Source: Plesiomonas sp051652165
GTDB taxonomy: Bacteria > Pseudomonadota > Gammaproteobacteria > Enterobacterales > CAMTGL01
Length of the DNA stretch: 45,764 nucleotides
Direction: 5' to 3'
Assembly (NCBI RefSeq): GCF_051652165.1
Contig: NZ_JBOFTR010000018.1
Span: 1-45,764, forward strand
Shown: positions 25,673 through 32,088 of the stretch, one piece after another
Position numbering within the stretch: position 1 is the first letter of the stretch
How the letters are laid out: the number at the start of each line of letters is the position of its first letter
Position numbers and translations under genes: made by a program
The notes under the pieces: model-generated
Seen by the model: the letters and a program-made list of their open reading frames with translations, nothing else
Told to the model about the DNA's origin: nothing
Databases searched by the model: none

Positions 25673-26038
25673 ATGGTAGCCAAATTAGGGGTTCGTATAC
25701 CGCGTTTGCTGATTGTACTGTTAACATCAGCATCATTATTGACCGCGCCAGCGGCATTTTCAGCAAGCCGTATGACCAAAGGGGCTATGGTGGGTGCTGC
25801 TGTTGGCTTGATTTCTGGTCATGGTATTGATGGCATATTTAAAGGTGCAGCGTTAGGTGCAGGTGCAGGGGCTCTGACCGATAAAGGAAGACGAGGCCAC
25901 GACTCACGTAAAGGTGCTGAAATTGGGGCCGTTGTGGGTGTTGCTGCAGGTTTGCTTTCAGGTAATGGCATTAACGGTGCACTTAAAGGTGCGGTTGTGG
26001 GTGGTGCTGGTGGCGCAATTCTTGGCCGTATTCGGTAA
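25673..26038 (+). CDS. ymgG: YmgG-like glycine-zipper envelope protein
   Basis: A 121-residue protein with a signal sequence (to about residue 30, PAAFSA) followed by two tandem copies of a glycine-zipper unit: KGAMVGAAVGLISGHGIDG and KGAALGAGAGALTDKG, then KGAEIGAVVGVAAGLLSGNG and KGAVVGGAGGAILGR. The length, the connecting KGRRGHDSRKGAE segment and the end GGAILG resemble E. coli YmgG. Glycine zippers insert into or oligomerise at membranes; the function of YmgG is not known to me. ATG 25673 was chosen because GGAG lies 7 bases upstream and it opens the signal peptide. The partner ymgD begins 59 bases downstream, as in E. coli, where the two genes are also adjacent. Confidence 0.82.
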   Translation: MVAKLGVRIPRLLIVLLTSASLLTAPAAFSASRMTKGAMVGAAVGLISGHGIDGIFKGAALGAGAGALTDKGRRGHDSRKGAEIGAVVGVAAGLLSGNGINGALKGAVVGGAGGAILGRIR

Positions 26039-26097
26039 TTTCTACTCAACCTTACCTTCTGTTTAATAAATATTATTTTGCTTTAATGGGATAAAAA

Positions 26098-26430
26098 ATG
26101 AAAAAGATGGCATTGTTTGCTCTAGCACTAACCGCTGCACCTGCAGTATGGGCCGCTGCACCAGCAGGTTTACCGGCTGAAATGTATATGACCTGTGCTG
26201 AAGCTGGCGAAATGGCAAAAGCAAACAGTCAAGATGTTGCAAGCCTTGTGGCGATGATGGGTAATGCTAGCGTAGAGACCCGTGGCCTGAAAATTGCAAA
26301 ATCTGCTGATGTTGATCACAAAGCCATTGCGAATTTGAATGCTTTTTGTGCAAAAGACCCACATATGCTGTTAGTGACAGCAATGGATAACGCAATGCGT
26401 GAACTGGCCGGCGAGAAAATCGCAAAATAA
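26098..26430 (+). CDS. ymgD: YmgD-like small periplasmic protein (HdeA/HdeB-type fold)
   Basis: The 110-residue product has a clear signal peptide (MKKMALFALALTAAPAVWA, cut near residue 19-20) and a mature part with just two cysteines, Cys33 in YMTCAEAGEMAK and Cys84 in FCAKDPHMLL, probably forming one disulfide. The pattern and the segments VAMMGNASVETRGLKI and LVTAMDNAMREL match E. coli YmgD closely as I remember it, and the C...CxxxP layout is that of the HdeA family of acid-stress periplasmic chaperones. It follows the glycine-zipper gene and is probably co-transcribed. A chaperone role for YmgD is inference. Confidence 0.82.
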   Translation: MKKMALFALALTAAPAVWAAAPAGLPAEMYMTCAEAGEMAKANSQDVASLVAMMGNASVETRGLKIAKSADVDHKAIANLNAFCAKDPHMLLVTAMDNAMRELAGEKIAK

Positions 26431-26453
26431 GTTGCCACGTTAGCGTGTTATCC

Positions 26454-26488
26454 GGCATACAGTCATTACTTTTTGTAAGCTGTGTGCC
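26454..26488 (+). other. Hairpin after ymgD
   Basis: GGCATACAG (26454-26462) pairs with CTGTGTGCC (26480-26488), one G-T pair, with TTAC/GTAA continuing inside. No T-run follows directly; the nearest T-run is at 26547-26554 after CGGT. It may end or stabilise the ymgGD transcript. Confidence 0.45.
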
Positions 26489-26683
26489 ATAAAGAACCGT
26501 TCAATATGAATTAAGCTTACTATGTTGAGCTATTCTATTGTGCGGTTTTTTTTATTGTAGCGGTATGTAATTGAACGCACATTTCTTGATATTCGTGTTT
26601 GATCTGGGTATAACGCAAAGCATCTTTTGTTGTTTACCGTGGTGTTTTTGTACCACGGTATGATTCTGTTATTGCGGACATTT

Positions 26684-27259
26684 ATGCTGCTGCTTATCGA
26701 TAATTACGACTCTTTTACCTACAACTTGTACCAGTATTTTTGTGAGCTGGGGGTTGAGGTGTGCGTGCGGCGTAATGATAGCCTGACATTGGCGGATATT
26801 GAGCAGCTTGCCCCGCGTCATCTGGTGATATCTCCCGGCCCCTGTACACCAAATGAGGCCGGTATTTCACTGGCTGCAATCCGTCATTTTGCCGATCGTT
26901 TACCGATTTTAGGTGTCTGTTTAGGGCATCAGGCGATGGCGCAGGCATTTGGTGCCGATGTGGTCAGAGCCAGACAGGTGATGCACGGTAAAGTTTCAGC
27001 AATCAGGCATACCGGTCAGGGGGTGTTTGAGGGGCTGAATAACCCGCTGAAAGTGACCCGTTACCATTCGCTGGTGGTTGATCATACCAGCTTACCTGCT
27101 GAGTTTGAGATCACCGCATGGAGTGAGCGTGAAGGCCAGTTTGATGAGATTATGGGCATTCGTCACCGTACATTGCCGCTGCACGGCGTGCAGTTCCATC
27201 CGGAAAGTATTCTCAGTGAACAGGGGCATGCAATGCTGGCAAATTTTATTGCCGGATAA
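26684..27259 (+). CDS. pabA: Aminodeoxychorismate synthase component II PabA (glutamine amidotransferase)
   Basis: PabA releases ammonia from glutamine for PabB, which makes 4-amino-4-deoxychorismate on the way to p-aminobenzoate and folate. The 191-residue class I amidotransferase has LLLIDNYDSFTYNLYQY at the start, SPGPCTPNEAG, the nucleophile Cys in GVCLGHQAMAQAFG, and the catalytic His-Glu pair in GVQFHPESI. PabA rather than TrpG is indicated by its position before the argD remnant, yhfK and crp; a shared role with anthranilate synthase cannot be excluded from sequence. ATG 26684 matches the family start; earlier in-frame codons encode nothing conserved. Confidence 0.93.
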   Translation: MLLLIDNYDSFTYNLYQYFCELGVEVCVRRNDSLTLADIEQLAPRHLVISPGPCTPNEAGISLAAIRHFADRLPILGVCLGHQAMAQAFGADVVRARQVMHGKVSAIRHTGQGVFEGLNNPLKVTRYHSLVVDHTSLPAEFEITAWSEREGQFDEIMGIRHRTLPLHGVQFHPESILSEQGHAMLANFIAG

Positions 27260-27271
27260 TTTTATGTGTAA

Positions 27272-27595
27272 AAAGTCAGTGCTACCAACTCTTGCGCTGA
27301 GGCTAATGAGGCCTCGCTAAAACTGACATGCCGTTATGCTGCGGATCATTATTTTCTGTATAAAACCCAGATTATTGCTTTTTAGCTCGTCTTTTATGGC
27401 CGTACTTTTTTTACTATTTCAGCCAGAGGGTAGCATAAATACTCTGACGGTTTTGGTCCTAAACTGGTTGATATCATGCATGTTCCTTTTAATGATCTGG
27501 CGGCTGTGCGCGTGGTAATGAGCAGTCAAATCTGTGCAGTGATTGTTAAAGCTGTACAGGGGAAAGGGGACATTATTCCGGTTGACACTGCATTT
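27272..27595 (+). pseudogene. argD: Remnant of argD (acetylornithine/succinyldiaminopimelate aminotransferase)
   Basis: Reading in the frame starting at 27272 gives KVSATNSCAEANEASLKL, then RYAADHYFLYKTQIIAF, YGRTFFTISARG, and FNDLAAVRVVMSSQICAVIV and KAVQGKGDIIPVDTAF. These align with the ArgD segment FFCNSGAEANEAALKLARR...[20 protein letters not shown]...YNDLAAVKAVM..TCAVIVEPIQGEGGVVPA. Two in-frame ambers (27383, 27431) break it. About the first 100 codons and everything after the PLP-domain middle (including the catalytic Lys) are missing. In E. coli argD directly follows pabA, so this is the syntenic gene in advanced decay. No frameshift is needed over 108 codons. Confidence 0.88.
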
Positions 27596-27606
27596 TCGTA
27601 CCAAGT

Positions 27607-27629
27607 AAAAAGCCCCTATAGCGAGGCTT
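27607..27629 (-). terminator. Rho-independent terminator of yhfK (minus strand)
   Basis: On the minus strand AAGCCTC pairs with GGGGCTT (one G-U) around GCTATA and runs into TTTTT. It lies 34-56 bases past the yhfK stop. Confidence 0.75.
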
Positions 27630-27662
27630 ATTGTGAGCGTTATCTCTAAGTAGGCATATGGG

Positions 27663-29717
27663 CTATAAATTTCGTGAGGTTACTGCAAGCCCAGATAATG
27701 CATACATTTCGTTTAAATGTGAGATGACCCGATAGAAGTGGTGATCAAGTGCGCTATGCTCTTCTGGTAGAGGTGGCATAGGCAATGCAGATAAACTGCT
27801 CTTGGCAATGGGGGTACGATGAGTGAGCTGTTGTTGACAGGCTTGAATCGCAAATTCAATAGCAGCCCGATACTGCTGCAATGCGTTCTCAGGTAAACTT
27901 GCGCCTTCACGGACTTCAACCGTCATGCTGTTGAGGTGTTCAACCACTTGCTGGCTGTGCGATTGCCACAATAAGATCTCTTTCAGGTATAAGCTATTAT
28001 ATCTAGGCTCTTGCAAGGCTTGGGTATAAGAGTTGTTCATATCCATTTGAGCCTGATTCATTGCGATACGCGAAAGGCTAAGATCTCCTGAGCTCACGGT
28101 TTGCTGCGCAAGAACATGGGTTAAACGGTTAACATGTTGCCAAACTGTGCCGAGTAGAGTATCGGCATAATTGAGTAAACGGGTACTTTGCCACTGTGGC
28201 CACAGTAACATAGTGCTAAGAAAGGCCAGCACACATCCTAATAGGGTATCTTCTAACCGAGCAACTAAGAAAGCAGCACTATTATGAGTGAGCAGTTGTA
28301 GCAAGCACACTACCATCACCGTCAGTAATACCACTGCCCAGCCATAGTGATTGTGTACCAGTGAAAAACCAATCAGCGTACCAAAAAACATAAACGCAAG
28401 TAGCCACGTTGCGGGAAGGTTTAGCATCAGTACACCTGTGCCAAGCACTAACCCAAATAGCGTACCGTACGCCCGATGCTGAATACGCACTTTGGTGGCG
28501 TTATAGCCACTTTGCATTACCAGTACAATCGTCAGTAACACCCAGTAAGCGCGCGGTAACGAGAGCAGAGCCCCAATTTCTGCGCCAATGGCTAAGGTTA
28601 ACCCACTGCGAGCAGCCATACGTAATGAGGCGGATTGCCAGTTCAAATAATTACGAAGAGCGGTTAAGCGGGGTGGATTAGGAATACGTGGGCACAGATC
28701 GCGCTGGTACAGTGGATGTAATGCATTAAGAAGTTGCGCGATTCGGCTAAAATGATAATGGCAGAATGTCAGTACTTCACTGTCGGGTGAAGCCTGTTGC
28801 AACGTTGTGAGTTCATCGAGAGTGGCTTGCATTGCAAAAGGTGGGACGGTTTCATTGTATAAAATAGAGTCAGCCACTTGGCGTAAGCGTTGCACCATCA
28901 AAGAAACATTCCCCAAAATAATGGCATCAGCCTGATAAGTGCGGATCTCCTCTTGTACCCGTGCGGGCTGGTTTAAATTACTGGTAATATGCTCTTGCAG
29001 ATCGAGCGCGGCTTGAAAGCGTTGCAGCATTTGCTGCCCACCATGCCAGTGTTGAGCATCAAGCTGTTGCAACATTTGGCTGCTTTGCGATAACAACTCC
29101 ATCAACGTCTGTTGTTTACTGAGCAACTGTAAGCTGGCTTGTTCAGGGTCATGGGCACTGACTAAAATATGGTATTTTGCCTCTAAGTAATCGGCCAGTG
29201 CATTGAAGGTTTTATGTAAGCTATCGCGCAGTGGAACAAATTTCCACAGATGAATCCAGCAAAAGGTAAAGAGCCCAAACCAGAGTGCGCCGACAAAAAA
29301 TACACCGGCTGCGCCCCAAAAAGGGAAGGTTTTTAACAATGCCAGGGTTAAGATCCCTGCCGCTAAACACGCAGGCATTAAGCGGGTATTTTGGCTACTT
29401 ATCTCACGCACAACACCAAAAAGGAGTGCAAGCAGCAGCAAAATCAGCGGTTCAGGAACATGGACAGTGGTTAATATGCCGACAAACAAGCTTGCACCTA
29501 AAAACGTTAAGGCAACACGCAATACGCGTTGTAGATAGTTTTGTTGTGGTGCATCAAGGCCGGCAACGGTACAGCAGGGCACTGCCATAAACAACAATAG
29601 CCCTAATTCCATATGGTTAAACGCTAAAGCGATTAATACTGGAATAGCAACAATCAATGTTTGGCGTAGGCCAAAATTAAATTCAGGGTGGAGCAGTAGG
29701 CGTTTTAATGATCTCAT
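27663..29717 (-). CDS. yhfK: YhfK-family inner-membrane protein (FUSC/YccS type)
   Basis: A 684-residue protein like E. coli YhfK (700). It has two blocks of hydrophobic helices, near residues 20-160 and 385-515, each followed by a soluble helical region; this duplicated layout defines the YccS/YhfK and FUSC families, proposed efflux-type transporters without a firm substrate. Conserved segments include LRQTLIVAIPVLIAL, RAYWVLLTIVLVMQSGYNATKVRI (in part), and LLWPQWQS. It lies downstream of crp in the same direction, separated by the crp terminator, as in E. coli. Confidence 0.9.
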   Translation of the reverse strand: MRSLKRLLLHPEFNFGLRQTLIVAIPVLIALAFNHMELGLLLFMAVPCCTVAGLDAPQQNYLQRVLRVALTFLGASLFVGILTTVHVPEPLILLLLALLFGVVREISSQNTRLMPACLAAGILTLALLKTFPFWGAAGVFFVGALWFGLFTFCWIHLWKFVPLRDSLHKTFNALADYLEAKYHILVSAHDPEQASLQLLSKQQTLMELLSQSSQMLQQLDAQHWHGGQQMLQRFQAALDLQEHITSNLNQPARVQEEIRTYQADAIILGNVSLMVQRLRQVADSILYNETVPPFAMQATLDELTTLQQASPDSEVLTFCHYHFSRIAQLLNALHPLYQRDLCPRIPNPPRLTALRNYLNWQSASLRMAARSGLTLAIGAEIGALLSLPRAYWVLLTIVLVMQSGYNATKVRIQHRAYGTLFGLVLGTGVLMLNLPATWLLAFMFFGTLIGFSLVHNHYGWAVVLLTVMVVCLLQLLTHNSAAFLVARLEDTLLGCVLAFLSTMLLWPQWQSTRLLNYADTLLGTVWQHVNRLTHVLAQQTVSSGDLSLSRIAMNQAQMDMNNSYTQALQEPRYNSLYLKEILLWQSHSQQVVEHLNSMTVEVREGASLPENALQQYRAAIEFAIQACQQQLTHRTPIAKSSLSALPMPPLPEEHSALDHHFYRVISHLNEMYALSGLAVTSRNL

Positions 29718-29770
29718 GAATACTTCTCGGCATAACGGTTATGCAGGTCGGTAGCGTCTGATCAAAACAC

Positions 29771-29792
29771 AAAAGGCGCTAAAAAGCGCCTT
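29771..29792 (-). terminator. Rho-independent terminator after crp
   Basis: AAGGCGCT / AGCGCCTT, a perfect 8-bp stem with a 4-base loop; on the minus strand it runs into TTTTGTGTTTT. It begins 30 bases after the crp stop. Confidence 0.9.
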
Positions 29793-29821
29793 AAAACTGT
29801 GTGGGGAAACGTAACGAGTAA

Positions 29822-30454
29822 TTAACGCGTACCGTAAACCACAATGGTTTTGCCGTGTGCAGAGATCAAATTTTGATCTTCTAGCATTTTTAAAATACGG
29901 CCTACGGTTTCACGTGAACATCCCACAATTTGACCAATTTCCTGACGGGTAATTTTAATTTGCATACCATCAGGGTGGGTCATCGCATCAGGCTGTTTTG
30001 CCAAATTAAGCAAGGTCTGAGCAATACGGCCGGTTACATCTAAAAAGGCTAAGTTCCCCACTTTTTGCGATGTAATTTGTAAACGAGAAGCCATTTGTGC
30101 GGATAAGCGCATCAGAATATCAGGATTAACCTGAATCAGTTGGCGGAACTTTTTATATGAAATTTCAGCCACTTCACACGCAGCTTTAGCGCGAACCCAT
30201 GCAGTACGCTCTTGATCTTCTTCAAAAAGGCCTAACTCACCGATGAAGTCACCTTGGTTTAGGTAAGAGAGGATCATCTCTTTACCTTCTTCATCTTTAA
30301 TTAAAACAGCAACGGAGCCTTTTACAATATAGTACAGCGTCTCTGCCTTTTCGCCTGCATGAATCAGCGTGCTCTTAGAGGGGTATTTATGAATATGACA
30401 ATGAGACAAAAACCACTCAAGGGTAGGATCTGTTTGCGGTTTACCAAGAACCAT
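29822..30454 (-). CDS. crp: cAMP receptor protein Crp (CAP)
   Basis: Crp is the global cAMP-dependent regulator of carbon catabolism and competence genes. The 210-residue product is nearly identical to E. coli Crp. The cAMP pocket GELGLFEEDQERTAWVRA carries the Glu, Arg and a Thr where E. coli has Ser83; the C-helix TSQKVGNLAFLDVTGRIAQ and the DNA-binding helix-turn-helix ITRQEIGQIVGCSRETVGRI (residues about 168-188) are conserved. It has 312 bases of upstream space and its own terminator, so it is a single-gene unit. The neighbouring yhfA of E. coli is absent. Confidence 0.98.
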   Translation of the reverse strand: MVLGKPQTDPTLEWFLSHCHIHKYPSKSTLIHAGEKAETLYYIVKGSVAVLIKDEEGKEMILSYLNQGDFIGELGLFEEDQERTAWVRAKAACEVAEISYKKFRQLIQVNPDILMRLSAQMASRLQITSQKVGNLAFLDVTGRIAQTLLNLAKQPDAMTHPDGMQIKITRQEIGQIVGCSRETVGRILKMLEDQNLISAHGKTIVVYGTR

Positions 30455-30766
30455 TTCTTTTTCCTCTACATAGTCGCTTGATACGACAGGACTAGCAAAA
30501 TTCCCTGTGTAACGCAGCCCAACAAGTGTGCAATTTCATTTTTGAGCCCTTTAAAAGAAGATTATTTCAGCATAAATGATAAGGGCTCAACTGCAAGGCT
30601 AACTCTAACGCGTTAGCATTCTAACTTGCTTATTGAATGATGCTTTGATTTTGCCCCAGCCTGTGGTGTACCGCACGTTTTTTATGTTTATTTCATAATA
30701 AAGCTGCAAGATCTTGTATCTATAGCATGAATTTATTAAATAAAAGTGTGCAAATATGTGCTCATG
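30455..30766. other. Intergenic region between prkB and crp
   Basis: About 310 AT-rich bases with no recognisable gene. Contents: a perfect 10-bp inverted repeat TTGAGCCCTT (30542-30551) / AAGGGCTCAA (30581-30590), and a 12-bp palindrome CTAACGCGTTAG (30605-30616) flanked by further CTAAC copies. These are presumably in the crp control or leader region. I see no convincing CRP box for autoregulation. Confidence 0.6.
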
Positions 30767-31648
30767 TCACATTAATCTATCGGATATATTCTCTTTTTGC
30801 AGTAAGGCTTTTACTGCGGGTGTTAAAATAAGATCCATAGCCAGTTCCATTTTACCGCCAGGGACAACCAGAGTATTCATGCGTGAGATAAATGCACCTT
30901 GGATCATAGTCAGTAAATACGGGAAATCAATCTGTACCGCCCCTCGAAAATGGATCACCACAAAGCTTTCATCCATACTCGGAATGCTGGTGGCTGAAAA
31001 TGGATTTGATGTATCGACAGTGGGCACGCGCTGAAAATTAATGTGGGTACGCGAAAATTGCGGCGTAATAAAATGAATATAATCATCCATTGAGCGCACA
31101 ATGGAGTGTGTAACTGCCTCGCGTGAGTGGCCACGTTGATTGGTATCGCGAACCAGTTTTTGAATCCACTCTAAATTGACAATCGGTACCATACCGATCA
31201 GCAGATCAACATGCTGTGCAACATCATTTTGCTCGGTAACTACGCCACCATGCAGCCCCTCATAAAATAACAGATCGGTATTGTTTGGCAGTGCTTGCCA
31301 GTCAGTAAATGTGCCAGGCAATTGGTTGTAAGGTACGGCTTCATCAAACGTATGCAGATATTTACGAAACTCACCATCACCGTGTTCGGCATAGCGTGAA
31401 AAACAGTGCTCTAACAAAGAGAAATCATTCGCTTCAGGGCCAAAATAGCTAATATGCCGCCCCTGTTCGCGGGCGCGCCGAATCGCACTGTCCATTTCTG
31501 GGCGGGTGTAACGGTGGAAGCTATCGCCTTCAACAAATGCAGCATTTAGGCGCATTTTTTTAAACATTTGGCGGAAAACTAAACTGGTGGTTGATGTTCC
31601 CGCCCCGCTTGAACCGGTCACTGCGATAATAGGGTGAGATGCAGACAT
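30767..31648 (-). CDS. prkB: PrkB, phosphoribulokinase/uridine kinase-like P-loop protein
   Basis: A 293-residue member of the phosphoribulokinase family found in heterotrophic Enterobacterales next to crp; its substrate is not established. The N-terminus has the P-loop TGSSGAGTSTTS (residues 11-22), then VEGDSFHRYTRPEMD, ISYFGPEANDF, FYEGLHGGVV, and PIVNLEWIQKL. No Calvin-cycle genes are nearby, so a role in CO2 fixation is not implied. ATG 31648 sits 5 bases after AGGAG and is preferred to GTG 31654. Confidence 0.93.
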   Translation of the reverse strand: MSASHPIIAVTGSSGAGTSTTSLVFRQMFKKMRLNAAFVEGDSFHRYTRPEMDSAIRRAREQGRHISYFGPEANDFSLLEHCFSRYAEHGDGEFRKYLHTFDEAVPYNQLPGTFTDWQALPNNTDLLFYEGLHGGVVTEQNDVAQHVDLLIGMVPIVNLEWIQKLVRDTNQRGHSREAVTHSIVRSMDDYIHFITPQFSRTHINFQRVPTVDTSNPFSATSIPSMDESFVVIHFRGAVQIDFPYLLTMIQGAFISRMNTLVVPGGKMELAMDLILTPAVKALLQKENISDRLM

Positions 31649-31733
31649 GGGCACTCCTTGCTAGGTGTCTGATATACCGATTGAGTGAAGCGTAGCTTTG
31701 TTTATTGGTCAACCGTTATTCTACAGTTTTAAG

Positions 31734-31961
31734 TCACTCAGTATCGCCGTTGAAATCGCGTTTGAGCATAATATTCAAGCTCTCATGCAACTCAGACCAC
31801 ACCAGAACGATAATGCCGCTCTCAAGCTGGCGCTGGATCTGGGCCGTTTTTTCAGCCAACGAACACTCTTGTGCGCCATAATCAGTTCCCTCACGCAAAA
31901 TAAATGCTTCAATTAAATTACTCAGAGTCTCAGGGTTAAGTTGTTGCCAAGGGATAATCAT
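31734..31961 (-). CDS. yheU: YheU family protein (UPF0270)
   Basis: A 75-residue cytoplasmic protein that matches E. coli YheU (72): MIIPWQQLNPETLSNLIEAF, ILREGTDYGAQE, and SGIIVLVWSELHESLNIM. Function unknown. ATG 31961 is chosen since the family begins with M(L/I)IPW; codons further upstream would add 25 residues across a hairpin region. In E. coli yheT lies between yheS and yheU; it is missing here. Confidence 0.92.
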   Translation of the reverse strand: MIIPWQQLNPETLSNLIEAFILREGTDYGAQECSLAEKTAQIQRQLESGIIVLVWSELHESLNIMLKRDFNGDTE

Positions 31962-31993
31962 CTGCCTGTTTTCACCGTTTTTGATCAGATAAT

Positions 31994-32020
31994 TACAGTG
32001 CAATAGTGCATTGCACTGTA
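31994..32020. promoter_or_regulatory. Perfect 11-bp inverted repeat upstream of yheU
   Basis: TACAGTGCAAT (31994-32004) and ATTGCACTGTA (32010-32020) flank AGTGC. It lies 33-59 bases before yheU in the yheS-yheU gap. No T-run follows on either strand, so an operator or mRNA structure is likelier than a terminator. Confidence 0.6.
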
Positions 32021-32088
32021 GCAAAGTAAGCGTCAATTATTGTGTGCACGTAGAGTGAACACCTGCCATCAGCCTACTAATCATGCGC

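Noticed and set aside
27336..27518. Hydrophobic 60-codon ORF after pabA
   Set aside because: It is an out-of-frame reading of the argD remnant; the homologous frame is another one and explains the sequence.
30751..30775. CRP site near the prkB end (TGTG...TCACA)
   Set aside because: Half-sites are one base too close for a CRP box.
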